From: an uncultured bacterium
GTDB lineage: Bacteria; Cyanobacteriota; Vampirovibrionia; Gastranaerophilales; Gastranaerophilaceae
NCBI GenBank assembly: GCA_949300515.1
Contig: CASGEP010000014.1
Span: 1 to 64,000 of the forward strand
Direction of reading: 5' to 3'
Length of the DNA: 64,000 nucleotides
Under the pieces are notes generated by a model. The model was given only the letters and a program-made list of their open reading frames with translations, searched no databases and was not told the DNA's origin. Position 1 is the first letter of the stretch. Each line of letters opens with the position of its first letter. Shown piece by piece: positions 52,411-60,800 of the stretch. The translations under genes and the position numbers were made by a program.

Positions 52411-52980
52411 TTATCTTTGTGTTTCCAAAGGTATTAAAATTACCTGTCCAATCTGCAATGAGGACGGATCTATGATATTGTTAAGTTTTAAAATTTCATC
52501 GATTTTTTTAGTATCATACTTTCCGTAAAATCTATAAACAATGCCGTCTATAGTATCACCGCTTTTTACTTCGTATTTTTCCTCCGTTACGGTAGAAACC
52601 GCCGCAGTTACAGGCTCCGAATCGGGGCCGATAACAGCAACATTTGCCTTTGGCGCCTGTTGGACAATTATCTCCTCTGTCTTGCTGTTACTTGCGAGGT
52701 TTGACAAACCTGCTATTGTAAAGATTACACTCATAAAAACAGCGCCGCAGATAAAACCGATTAACAAATAAACTCCCGGAGGTTTTTGTTTTGTTACTCT
52801 CGTATCCGTGTTTGTTTTACCTACGCTCCTCCAGAGAACATCAAGCTCCGAAGTTTTTGCAGGGGAAGGTTTCAAATAACGGGAATATTCACTCTTGTCC
52901 AAATCAAACGACCTTGAACTTTCAAGAGCCGACATATTTTCACGCGATAAACCCGCTCTGTTTAAGGTTGAACTTTTCAT
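52411..52980 (-). CDS. Membrane-anchored LysM protein
   Basis: A 189-residue protein with a cytoplasmic basic N-terminus (about residues 1-68), one membrane helix (about 70-92), a linker and a C-terminal LysM domain (about 137-186: YEVKSGDTIDGIVYRFYG ... IIDPSSLQIGQVILIP). LysM binds peptidoglycan or chitin-like sugars, so the protein bridges inner membrane and wall. A TTGACT, 18 bases, TAAGAT promoter and AGAGG ribosome site precede it. Cell-wall architecture or anchoring of a machine is likely, but the partner is unknown. Confidence 0.85.
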   Translation of the reverse strand: MKSSTLNRAGLSRENMSALESSRSFDLDKSEYSRYLKPSPAKTSELDVLWRSVGKTNTDTRVTKQKPPGVYLLIGFICGAVFMSVIFTIAGLSNLASNSKTEEIIVQQAPKANVAVIGPDSEPVTAAVSTVTEEKYEVKSGDTIDGIVYRFYGKYDTKKIDEILKLNNIIDPSSLQIGQVILIPLETQR

Positions 52981-53073
52981 ATTACCTCTTTAGTTCTTAC
53001 ACTTAGAATCTTATTTGAAAAGTCACCGCGAAGTCAAGAATGTAACAAACACATAACAAAAAAATTTACAAAG

Positions 53074-53646
53074 TTACTTTTGAGATTTTATATATTTCTT
53101 TGCGCCGTCAAACATGGAATCAATCAGCTTCTTGTTTTTATCAATATTAAATCCGCCGTCTTTTAAAAACTCTAAAACCCTTCTGTGCCACAGTTCATAA
53201 AGCTCCTCATCGGACATATTAAGCGCGTCCGATATATTTTTTAACTCCAAAAAATCAATCTGCAGAGGTTTTGCGCCTCTTAAAATATCTACAAGATTAA
53301 GGCGCTTTTTTCTCTCAAACATTTTTAAAAACTCAACCGTTGAGAGGTTATTATGTTTAATCGTGTCTTTTAAAAACTCAAGGTTTTCATTATACACCGG
53401 CGGGTCTTGGGGGATTTGATATTCAATAAAATCCTCCGGCCTGATATCCATAACGGTTGCAATGCGCTCAAGAGTTGTCGCGCGAGATGAAAACGGTATT
53501 GTTTCGTCAATTAAATTGTAAACATAAGAGAGAGTAACACCAATCATTTGTGCAAAATCTTTCTTGTGAAGTTTGTTTTCTTCAAGAAATTTTGCCACTT
53601 TTTGTGAACTTTTTTCATTTACTATAGGTTTATTTTTCATTGACAT
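53074..53646 (-). CDS. XRE-family regulator, two HTH-like regions
   Basis: A 190-residue protein with an XRE-type helix-turn-helix at about residues 15-70 (VAKFLEENKLHKKDFAQMIGVTLSYVYNLID) and a second similar region at about 88-150 (LEFLKDTIKHNNLSTVEFLKMF ... LELKNISDALNMSDEELYEL). The C-terminal 35 residues are helical and basic. GGAG 8 bases before fixes the start at ATG 53646. It probably regulates itself or the divergent pth; targets unknown. The second region may be a degenerate DNA-binding or dimerisation copy. Confidence 0.8.
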   Translation of the reverse strand: MSMKNKPIVNEKSSQKVAKFLEENKLHKKDFAQMIGVTLSYVYNLIDETIPFSSRATTLERIATVMDIRPEDFIEYQIPQDPPVYNENLEFLKDTIKHNNLSTVEFLKMFERKKRLNLVDILRGAKPLQIDFLELKNISDALNMSDEELYELWHRRVLEFLKDGGFNIDKNKKLIDSMFDGAKKYIKSQK

Positions 53647-53750
53647 AATTCAACTCCGTCTAATATGATATTTTACAGATAACCCTAAAACTCTTTTTTT
53701 TAATTAGTAAAAAGTACACTCTATCGGGTGAATATAAAGAAAGGTAAAAA

Positions 53751-54305
53751 ATGAAAGCTGTAATAGGACTGGGCAATCCTGAAGTAAAATATGCCAAAAC
53801 TCGTCATAACATAGGCTTTATGGTGGTCGATAAATTGCTTGAAAAAAATAATGTTACGCTAAGCGAAAAATTTCAATCATTTTTTGGCAAAAAGGGCGAT
53901 GTATTATATCTTTTACCAAAAACTTACATGAACTTATCAGGACGCGCTGTTGTAGAGCTGATGAACTTTTACAAACTCGGCGTTCGAGATTTTATTGTAA
54001 TTTGCGACGATTTTACACTTGAGCTGGGGACTTTGCGCTTTAGAAAAAACGGCTCTGATGGCGGGCACAACGGTCTAAAATCCATAATAAACCTCGTGGG
54101 TTCATCTGACTTTGACAGACTAAAAGTCGGTATCGGTCCGCTTGTAGAAAACATGCCCGTTGAAAATTTTGTCCTCGGTAACTTTAGGCAAGATGAAATT
54201 CAAACACTTGATAAAATCATACAAATTGCCGCAGAAAGTATTGAAGAATACTTAAAAACGGATATCCAAAATGTTCAAAATAAATATAATAAGAAACATT
54301 ATTAA
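53751..54305 (+). CDS. pth: Peptidyl-tRNA hydrolase
   Basis: A 184-residue Pth enzyme freeing tRNA from dropped-off peptidyl-tRNA. Motifs: GLGNPEVKYAKTRHNIGF with the catalytic His near residue 20, PKTYMNLSG near 62, the Asp in VICDDFTLELG near 92 and GGHNGLKSI near 110. AAAGG lies 9 bases before ATG 53751. Confidence 0.95.
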   Translation: MKAVIGLGNPEVKYAKTRHNIGFMVVDKLLEKNNVTLSEKFQSFFGKKGDVLYLLPKTYMNLSGRAVVELMNFYKLGVRDFIVICDDFTLELGTLRFRKNGSDGGHNGLKSIINLVGSSDFDRLKVGIGPLVENMPVENFVLGNFRQDEIQTLDKIIQIAAESIEEYLKTDIQNVQNKYNKKHY

Positions 54306-54409
54306 ATTTTGTAACAATATTTATAATAAAGCACAATACACTGTCAATAAAATATTTTTTTTAGTTTTTATACTACTATCATTAACTATGAAGTGAAGGA
54401 GAAATATAA

Positions 54410-54765
54410 ATGAACGTATCGTCATTAGTAAACAAACCGTCTTATACAGACAATGGTAATCAATACAGCAAATTCAGCGGTGGCAAAAAATTGGAGCAGT
54501 AGCCTTACCTGCAATTATGTTCACAAAGGATGTATTTGCAGGCGCGTTTAAAAAAGAAAATGTAGAGTTAGTATCAAATTTTTTAGGAGGAAAGGGTAAA
54601 TATTTCGGCTTACATGCATTAATCACAGCAATGCTTGTTGCATTAGGTACAGGTTTTGGTGCAATAGTTGATGCGGCTGTAAACAAAACAAGACGTTCAA
54701 AAGCTGATCAAGCAGCAGCGCAAAATGAACAAGTTGCTCAAAACAATCAAAATACTGAAGAATAA
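54410..54765 (+). pseudogene. Small membrane protein gene broken by a -1 frameshift in an A6 run
   Basis: ATG 54410, with a strong GAAGGAG 9 bases before, opens a frame that stops after 30 codons at 54502. The same protein resumes in another frame: adding one A to the six-A run at about 54486-54491 gives a continuous reading frame of about 118 residues to 54765. The joined protein has a polar N-terminus with Lys-Phe-Ser-Gly-Gly-Lys, hydrophobic stretches (about residues 30-43 and 67-90) and a Gln/Asn-rich tail. The internal ATG 54517 has no ribosome site. Causes could be a real mutation, an assembly error, or programmed slippage on the A-run. A terminator follows, so the unit is otherwise complete. 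Confidence 0.75.
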
Positions 54766-54789
54766 CTCAAAACTGTTTAATTAAAGAAT

Positions 54790-54820
54790 TTTTAAGCGGC
54801 ATATTGCCGCTTTTTAAATT
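54790..54820 (+). terminator. Terminator of the frameshifted gene
   Basis: AAGCGGC (54794-54800) pairs with GCCGCTT (54806-54812), followed by TTTAAATTTTGTCTTTT on the plus strand. Confidence 0.8.
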
Positions 54821-54854
54821 TTGTCTTTTTTAAAATAAAAAGTATAATTTATGT

Positions 54855-55580
54855 ATGAAAAAGATATTCTTAATTATTTTTATACTTATTTTCACAACCA
54901 TACCTAACGCGTTTTGTGCAGACAACGCTACTCTCATTAATCCTGACGGCACATACAACCAAGTTAGAAAAGAAAGTCTTTTAGATAAAATTAAAAGCTT
55001 TTTTAAAAGAGATAAAAAAACCGAGGTAAATCTTGAGGGCAAGGGTTATTACGGGAATTTGCCAAATATCGGGCAAGATTTTGAATACAAAAGGGAAACT
55101 GACGACACAATCCCAAAAAAACAATACAGCGAGCAAGACTTGAAAGACGGGCTTTTATTGGATGCGCCTTTGGATGACCCGCTGTTTTTAGATGTAATAA
55201 TAAAAAAGGAAAAAACGTCAGATTATGTAAATGACCTTGTCAAAATAAAAGAAACTCTTGAAAGACTTAGGCAGTGTGTAGTTGACAATGCGTCAATACA
55301 ATTTTTTAACGCAAATGTAAATGTATTGGATTTGCAGACGACAAACCTTGAAAAAAAATACCAAAATACTGCATATGCCCAATCTAACAGCTATTATGCA
55401 ATAAGACATGTTAACTACAGTGCAAAAATTTTGGGCAATCTAAAATACGATGCAAACTTTTACTCACGCTACATGCCGCTAAAAGACAGTGCTTACAGTG
55501 CAGACAACTTAAAAATAAAATCACAGGCGCTTTTGAGTGAAATTGACAAAACAATATTCGAGATAGGCAATGCCCAATAG
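54855..55580 (+). CDS. Secreted helical protein, unknown
   Basis: A 241-residue protein with a signal peptide (residues 1-21, cleavage near Phe-Cys-Ala), a polar N-terminal region containing Ile-Asn-Pro-Asp-Gly-Thr, and a mostly helical C-terminal two thirds (about 110-240). No family recognised. A TATAAT lies 6 bases before ATG 54855, so the mRNA is leaderless. The Asn-Pro-Asp-Gly-Thr motif recurs in the next protein (Asn-Pro-Asp-Gly-Thr at about 33), which suggests that the two are related or act together at the envelope. Confidence 0.75.
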   Translation: MKKIFLIIFILIFTTIPNAFCADNATLINPDGTYNQVRKESLLDKIKSFFKRDKKTEVNLEGKGYYGNLPNIGQDFEYKRETDDTIPKKQYSEQDLKDGLLLDAPLDDPLFLDVIIKKEKTSDYVNDLVKIKETLERLRQCVVDNASIQFFNANVNVLDLQTTNLEKKYQNTAYAQSNSYYAIRHVNYSAKILGNLKYDANFYSRYMPLKDSAYSADNLKIKSQALLSEIDKTIFEIGNAQ

Positions 55581-55618
55581 TGTGATGTAAATATTTTTTT
55601 TCGCAATAACCTTTAGTT

Positions 55619-56518
55619 ATGAAAAAAATTATTTTATCTTTAACGCTTATATTTTCAATGCAGTGCGCTTTTTGCGAAATTGTAATAGACAAACTGCCCG
55701 AGGTTAAATACAGAAACCCCGACGGTACGGAATTTGTACCCAACAGTGCAAGCTACCCTAAAATAAGTCAAATGGAGAGGCTCGTTTTTAACAAAACATT
55801 TGAAGACGAGCCTGTAGAAATAAGGCTAAACAGGCTTGAGAGCAAACTTTATCGCAAGGATTACTCAAACTCGCCTCTGGCACAAAGAGTAGAAGCGATC
55901 GAAAATACGCTTGATGAAAAAAGTGTAAGTAAAAAAGAGCGCTCAACCCTTGCTCAACTTGAGAAAAAAATATTTAATAAATCTTACGAGAACGAAGATA
56001 TGGAAAAAAGGATTGAAAGACTTGAAAAATCAGTCCTTGGGGCAAATCAAAGCGGAAATTTAAACTCCAGAATAGAAACCCTTAAAGTAGCAAGCTCAAG
56101 TCTTGAAAATCAATCAAGAGAACTTGCACAAGCACAACAAAACTATCAAAATTTCCAAAATCCATATCAGCCGCAAAACGGCTTTAAAAATGCAATAAGA
56201 AATATTTTTGGCGGATTAAACCCCGGCACTATGACAGGCTTTTCACCACCGATAAGCTCTATGACATATCCGCAATATCAACCCTACAGCGCAAATAACA
56301 ATACATACAACAGCATTTGGAACAATCAACCCTACTACAATACAATGCCGCAACAAGGGCAAGGGCAAAATTTTTACTACCCTTCACCAAGCGGAAATAC
56401 ATATTATCAGGACATCTTTAAAGACAACAGCGGAGATGAAATGTACTATACCGACGGTCAGTACTACAAAGACTTAAACTCTGCAACAGGCGGTATGGGT
56501 GTAACAATAATTAACTGA
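55619..56518 (+). CDS. Secreted repeat protein with Tyr/Gln/Asn-rich tail, unknown
   Basis: A 299-residue protein with a signal peptide (residues 1-19). After an Asn-Pro-Asp-Gly-Thr motif come three imperfect copies of a 30-40 residue helical unit of the form (M/L)E-x-x-(V/I)F-N-K-(T/S)-(F/Y)-E-x-E...R-(L/I)-x-R-L-E-(S/K) at about 51-75, 77-100 and 116-140, then a coiled coil and a long low-complexity tail rich in Tyr, Gln, Asn, Pro and Ser (about 175-299). It looks like a surface or matrix protein. It probably shares a transcript with the preceding gene, 38 bases away. Confidence 0.75.
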   Translation: MKKIILSLTLIFSMQCAFCEIVIDKLPEVKYRNPDGTEFVPNSASYPKISQMERLVFNKTFEDEPVEIRLNRLESKLYRKDYSNSPLAQRVEAIENTLDEKSVSKKERSTLAQLEKKIFNKSYENEDMEKRIERLEKSVLGANQSGNLNSRIETLKVASSSLENQSRELAQAQQNYQNFQNPYQPQNGFKNAIRNIFGGLNPGTMTGFSPPISSMTYPQYQPYSANNNTYNSIWNNQPYYNTMPQQGQGQNFYYPSPSGNTYYQDIFKDNSGDEMYYTDGQYYKDLNSATGGMGVTIIN

Positions 56519-56539
56519 TTTGTTTAAAGTTTGATTTCA

Positions 56540-56584
56540 AATTAGAATGGTTTTTAGAAAATGTATCTTAAAACCATTCTAATT
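56540..56584 (+). promoter_or_regulatory. 15-bp perfect hairpin enclosing the comEC start codon
   Basis: The arms 56540-56554 and 56570-56584 are perfectly complementary (15 of 15) and the 15-base loop contains ATG 56561. No ribosome site is evident before the ATG. On the mRNA the start codon would therefore be presented in, or locked under, a strong stem. No U-run follows, so it is not an ordinary terminator. It may control translation of the DNA uptake channel. Confidence 0.85.
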
Positions 56585-59047
56585 GTATCAACTTCAATAT
56601 TTTATGTTTTTGGTATATGCGCAAATTTGTACAATCACACAGAGGCTTTTGCGCTGTTTTGTGCATTTTGTGCAATTTTAATGTCTTTCATAAAAATTAT
56701 CAAACCAAAACATGCGGTTTTACTTTTTCTCATATTCTGTGCAGGCTTTTACAACACAAAGTACAACATCAAAGACTATGACTCATTCAGTAACATAAGA
56801 ATTAACAACATCTACTGTGAAGGCAGAGTTTTATCCATAGCGCAAATCTCAAAAGAAGGAACAAGGGCAAAATTTTATCTTGATGTTGAAAATGTAATTT
56901 TTAAAAATAAAAAATACAACCTGAGGAACACAAAAACACTTGTTACAATAAATGATTTAAACAAAAGTTTTAAGGATATACAAATCGGAGATAAAATAGG
57001 CATAACAGGCAATTTAAGACCTCCTAAAAGCGCAACTAATCCCTCACAATTTGACTATGCAAAATATTTAAAATACAAAGATACATTTTCAATACTTTAT
57101 GTCGAGGGCAAAAACTACAAAATTTTATCTAAAGCAGACAGTTATAAAACCCTTGACGATTTTTGGCGATACCTGCTTCAGAAAACCGACAACACAAGAA
57201 AAGATATAATAAATAAACACTCAAAATACATAAAAAGCCCTCAAATAGAAATTTTAGGAGGAATAGTTTTTGGAAATGAGGCCATAAACCCGCCCGATGA
57301 AATTAAACAGAGTTTTGTTAACTCGGGACTCTTGCATTTGCTTGCGGCAAGCGGATTAAATGTAGCGCTTATATTTGGAATATGGTGGTTTTTGGCGCAA
57401 AACATTTTCAGACTGCCATATGTTATATCCATCTGGTGCGGCATATTTTTTGTTATTTTATACACAATCTCAACAGGTTTTCCGCCTCCTGTTATAAGGG
57501 CTGCAATAATGTTGTTTTTTGTACTTTTAGGCAAACTCATAGACAGAGAGTCAAAGCCTGTCGCACTTATATTCTTTGTAGGTTTTGTAATGCTGCTTTT
57601 TAACCCGAAAATGTTTTGTGATGTCGGCTTTCAACTGTCTTTTGTTGTAACTATAGGACTTATTGTAACAATAGAGCCGATTTGCAATAAATTAAACGCA
57701 AAAAACAGGCAATACATTGCAAAAATAAAAGATTATCCAAGGTATGCAAAAATAATTCTTATGACTTTTTCGCCAAAGTTTATACTTGCAGCGATTTTAG
57801 TCCCAATATGCGCACAACTCTACGTATCACCGCTTCAGATGTATTATTTCAATACTTTTACTCCACTGAGCCTTTTTGCAAATCTTTGCACCATACCGTT
57901 TATAGGCGCAGTAAGCTTTTTAGGATTTATAAGTTCTATTTTAGGCACCATTCCCTACTTTGGCGATAAAATTATTGTAATTTTCGATATCATAATAAAT
58001 CCTTTTTTAGTGCTCCTTGTAAAAATATCTCAATTCTTCTCAAACTTTAAAAACTCAATCATAACAACTCCTTCTCCAAGCGTGTTTCAGATGATTTTAT
58101 TTTGGATTTTACTGATTTTACTTGTCGAAAACATAAAAGAAAATTTTAAAAACAAAAAAGCTGCAATATCTCTAATATACACGCTAATACTGTTTTTTGG
58201 CACTTTTATACAAATTCCTGCAAACGATTTTGAAATTTTAACTTTTGATGTGGGGAATGCCGATTCCATACTTTTAAAAACTCCAAAAGGTAAATATATA
58301 CTAATAGACACCGCAATGGCACCCTACAGGGGTATTTCAAACGCAAAAACCATTATGGAGGAGTATTTTAAAGATAAAAACATAAAAGAGCTTGAAATAC
58401 TTATCATTACACACTTTGACATAGACCACTGCGGCGGTGCGAAAGATATCTTAAATGACCTCAAAGTGAAAAATGTATACGTGCAAAATTTAAACCCTGT
58501 TGAACAAAAAGGAATTGAGATAATAAACATTTTAAAAAAGAAAAACATAAAATATGCAGCAGCTAAAAACAACGAAACAATATATACGGAGGGGGATTTT
58601 TACATAAAAACTTTTTGTGCAAATATAAATTCTCCCCTGCCCAAAGACAGAAAAGACAACGAGAATTCCATTATCACGCTTGTCGGCTCAAAAAATGCAA
58701 ACGCACTGTTTATGGGTGATTCGGGAATATTAGCATTTAGTAAAATTGAAAATTATATAAATCAAATTGACATATTAAAAGTCGGACACCACGGCGCAAA
58801 ACGCACTCTTGATTATGAAATGTTAAATGCTCTTAAACCGAAATACGCGGTAATTTCAAGCGGATATAACATCTACGGACACCCGGACAGGAGCACGCTT
58901 GAAATTTTAAGCAAATATAACATTAACACCTATAGCACAAAGGACTCGGGTGCAATAAAATTTTCAAAATGCTCAAATCATATCTGCAAAGTTGAACACT
59001 TCAGCGCGCAAAGCGGCAAATTTACAGACTCTGGCTCACCTGATTAA
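56561..59047 (+). CDS. comEC: DNA uptake channel ComEC/Rec2
   Basis: An 828-residue competence protein carrying DNA across the inner membrane in natural transformation. It has an N-terminal pair of membrane helices and an OB-like domain (about residues 75-200, with the ComEC segment LRPPKSATNPSQFDYAKYL), the competence membrane domain (about 225-515, opening with LLHLLAASGLNVALI), and a C-terminal metallo-beta-lactamase domain (about 555-800) with intact motifs THFDIDHCGG and GHHGAKRTL and a late His in GHPDRSTLE. Both intact nuclease-like motifs suggest that it can degrade the non-transported strand. Its last 26 bases overlap convergent yebC. comEA and pilus genes are not adjacent. Confidence 0.92.
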   Translation: MYLKTILIVSTSIFYVFGICANLYNHTEAFALFCAFCAILMSFIKIIKPKHAVLLFLIFCAGFYNTKYNIKDYDSFSNIRINNIYCEGRVLSIAQISKEGTRAKFYLDVENVIFKNKKYNLRNTKTLVTINDLNKSFKDIQIGDKIGITGNLRPPKSATNPSQFDYAKYLKYKDTFSILYVEGKNYKILSKADSYKTLDDFWRYLLQKTDNTRKDIINKHSKYIKSPQIEILGGIVFGNEAINPPDEIKQSFVNSGLLHLLAASGLNVALIFGIWWFLAQNIFRLPYVISIWCGIFFVILYTISTGFPPPVIRAAIMLFFVLLGKLIDRESKPVALIFFVGFVMLLFNPKMFCDVGFQLSFVVTIGLIVTIEPICNKLNAKNRQYIAKIKDYPRYAKIILMTFSPKFILAAILVPICAQLYVSPLQMYYFNTFTPLSLFANLCTIPFIGAVSFLGFISSILGTIPYFGDKIIVIFDIIINPFLVLLVKISQFFSNFKNSIITTPSPSVFQMILFWILLILLVENIKENFKNKKAAISLIYTLILFFGTFIQIPANDFEILTFDVGNADSILLKTPKGKYILIDTAMAPYRGISNAKTIMEEYFKDKNIKELEILIITHFDIDHCGGAKDILNDLKVKNVYVQNLNPVEQKGIEIINILKKKNIKYAAAKNNETIYTEGDFYIKTFCANINSPLPKDRKDNENSIITLVGSKNANALFMGDSGILAFSKIENYINQIDILKVGHHGAKRTLDYEMLNALKPKYAVISSGYNIYGHPDRSTLEILSKYNINTYSTKDSGAIKFSKCSNHICKVEHFSAQSGKFTDSGSPD

Positions 59048-59816
59048 TCAAATCTTCGTCAGCTTCAAAGTTTGAGTATACATTTTGCACGTCGTCATGT
59101 TCTTCAAGCTTATCAAGCAAAAGCAAAACTTTCCTTACAATAGCTGGGTCGCTCACCTCACAGGAATTGGAAGGAATGCGCGTAAGTTCCGAACTTTTCA
59201 ATTTGTAGCCGAGAGCCTCAAGCCCCTCTACCGTGCTTTGAAAATTTTCAACGGTGGTTGTAATTTTATACTCCGAATCTTCTTCAATAACGTCTTTTGG
59301 GTCAAAGTCCATACAGTCCTCAAAAAGTTCGTCAAAAGTAAACATTTTGACTTCTTCCTTAGACTTTTTATCGGGCGCTTTCGGTTTTTCTATGACTATT
59401 TCACCCACAGGCTCGAATATCCAGCCTACACAGCCTGTTTCGCCAAGGTTTCCGCCGAATTTTGTAAAATAGCTCCTGACATCCCCTGCCGTTCTGTTTC
59501 TGTTGTCGGTTGCAGCCTCAATAAACACTGCAACTCCGCCCGCTGCGTATCCTTCATAGGTTATTTCTTCGTAATTTTCGCTGCTTGCGCCGCCTGCCCC
59601 TTTTTCAATTGCTCTTTTAATTGTATCGTTCGGGAGACCTCCGGCTTTTGCCTTTTCTACCGCGGTTCTTAGCCTGAAATTACCGTTTATATCCCCGCCG
59701 CCAATTTTTGCGGCAATTATTATTTCTCTTGAAAACTTGGCAAAACTTACACCTTTTGCGGCATCCGTTTTTGCTTTTTTATGTTTGATATTAGCCCACT
59801 TAGAATGTCCTGACAT
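59022..59816 (-). CDS. yebC: YebC/TACO1-family protein
   Basis: A 264-residue protein of the YebC family, now regarded mainly as a translation factor aiding ribosomes at proline runs; some members act as DNA-binding regulators (PmpR). The N-terminus SGHSKWANIKHKKAKTDAAKG and the segments RTAVEKAKAGGLPNDTIKRAIEKGAG and ITYEGYAAGGVAVFIEA are characteristic. An acidic insert of about 20 residues lies near 155-175. AAGGA 7 bases before fixes ATG 59816. Confidence 0.92.
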   Translation of the reverse strand: MSGHSKWANIKHKKAKTDAAKGVSFAKFSREIIIAAKIGGGDINGNFRLRTAVEKAKAGGLPNDTIKRAIEKGAGGASSENYEEITYEGYAAGGVAVFIEAATDNRNRTAGDVRSYFTKFGGNLGETGCVGWIFEPVGEIVIEKPKAPDKKSKEEVKMFTFDELFEDCMDFDPKDVIEEDSEYKITTTVENFQSTVEGLEALGYKLKSSELTRIPSNSCEVSDPAIVRKVLLLLDKLEEHDDVQNVYSNFEADEDLINQVSQSL

Positions 59817-59842
59817 ACTATTTCCTTATTTTGCCTGTTTGC

Positions 59843-59850
59843 ATTATAAT
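59843..59850. promoter_or_regulatory. Self-complementary -10 shared by yebC and the TPR gene
   Basis: ATTATAAT is its own reverse complement and supplies TATAAT to both strands. Plus: 59845-59850, with the TPR gene ATG 8 bases later (leaderless). Minus: 59848-59843, with a leader of about 20 bases and a ribosome site for yebC. Confidence 0.5.
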
Positions 59851-59858
59851 TAAACCAT

Positions 59859-60316
59859 ATGAAAAACGAACTTTCAAGAATAGATTACATAAGAGAACTT
59901 ATTAACGATTGCAGATACGATGAAGCGCTTGAAGCGCTTGAAATCGCACAGGAAAAAGAACCTGACAACTGGGAGCTGTTTTACGAATATGCAAGACTTC
60001 AGTTTGAACTAGGCGACTATGCAAGCGCTGTTGCAAATTATGAGCAACTTGTCGAACACCACAAAAGCGCAATTGTATACTATAATTTGAGGCGTACGAA
60101 TGCAACAATCAGCTTGATAAGGCAATAGGGGCGTATTTGAGGGCTACCGTTGCAAACGAAAAATTCCCTTTTGCATATAAAAAACTCGGCATGCTTTTTA
60201 TGGCACGCAACGACATGGAAAGTGCAAAAGAATATTTTAATGACTATTTAAAACTTGATATAGCTAAAGATGAAAAAGAGAGCGTAGAAAAAGTTTTAAA
60301 AAGGATAGAAAAATGA
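59859..60316 (+). pseudogene. TPR-repeat protein gene broken by a one-base deletion
   Basis: ATG 59859 opens a frame with TPR-like repeats (about residues 10-75: ALEALEIAQEKEPDNWELFYEYARLQFELGDYASAVANYEQL) that drifts after Tyr-Tyr-Asn-Leu and stops at about 60126. From 60092 the neighbouring frame continues with more TPR sequence (AYECNNQLDKAIGAYLRA ... FAYKKLGMLFMARNDMESAKEYFNDYLKL) to TGA 60314-60316. Restoring one G in the GG at about 60091-60092 joins them into about 152 residues. The second half ends with a 4-base overlap (ATGA) with the glutaredoxin gene, as expected for an intact gene. Real mutation or sequencing error cannot be told from sequence alone. Confidence 0.85.
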
Positions 60317-60564
60317 ACGTTGAAATTTACACCGTTGACTATTGCCCCTATTGCAAGAAAGCTCTGGCATTTTTTGATGAACACAACGTTAAATATAACC
60401 GCATAAGAATTGATGACGATGAAGCCTCCTGGCGCAAAAAACTCGGCGAAATGTTTAACATAAACGGCGATGTTACCGTTCCCCAGATAATTATAGACGG
60501 CAAGAGAATAGGCGGCTGGAGCGATTTGGCAAGCGCTGTTGAAGAGGGCAAATTAAAATTTTAA
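60313..60564 (+). CDS. grxC: Glutaredoxin
   Basis: An 83-residue glutaredoxin with active site Cys-Pro-Tyr-Cys (about residues 11-14), the Thr-Val-Pro cis-proline motif near 58 and the GGWSDL glutathione-binding end (usual GGCDDL form). It reduces disulfides and glutathione adducts. It starts inside the stop codon of the TPR gene, so expression depends on translation of that gene, which the frameshift upstream would interrupt unless corrected. Confidence 0.93.
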   Translation: MNVEIYTVDYCPYCKKALAFFDEHNVKYNRIRIDDDEASWRKKLGEMFNINGDVTVPQIIIDGKRIGGWSDLASAVEEGKLKF

Positions 60565-60588
60565 TTTGTTAATTTTTGTAACAAAAAC

Positions 60589-60616
60589 TAAAGCCGGCGG
60601 CTCATTTTGCCGATAT
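60589..60616 (+). promoter_or_regulatory. Sigma-28 (FliA) promoter
   Basis: TAAAG (60589-60593) and GCCGATAT (60609-60616) match the consensus, with 16 bases between TAAA and the -10, as at 2801 and 43520. The -10 is identical to that of the 341-residue gene. The transcript should start near 60623, about 22 bases before ATG 60645. Confidence 0.7.
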
Positions 60617-60644
60617 TTTAAACACAGGATATGGATGTTTAAAT

Positions 60645-60800
60645 ATGTTTAAAAAAAGCAAAAAACCGCTGACCAACTCGCTCGAGTGTGTAGATCTTAT
60701 GTTAAAAGGGGCAAAAAAGCGGCGCAGACTAGCCGCATGCGCCATAAATTCAATGAACAGCCAGCTTGGCATTGCACCCGAGATTACAATTATCAAATAG
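60645..60800 (+). CDS. Small 51-residue basic protein under sigma-28 control
   Basis: A 51-codon gene, MFKKSKKPL at the start, a central Lys/Arg cluster (KKRRR) and a hydrophobic end (PEITIIK). No family recognised. Two upstream ATGs stop after a few codons, which leaves ATG 60645; an AGGATATGG stretch lies about 10-15 bases before it. It ends directly before the convergent FtsB-like gene with no gap. A near-consensus sigma-28 promoter sits 29 bases upstream of the start, so it is probably expressed with late flagellar genes. Confidence 0.6.
   Translation: MFKKSKKPLTNSLECVDLMLKGAKKRRRLAACAINSMNSQLGIAPEITIIK

Noticed and set aside
60400-60551. Minus-strand frame opposite glutaredoxin
   Set aside because: A shadow of a gene with clear active-site motifs.
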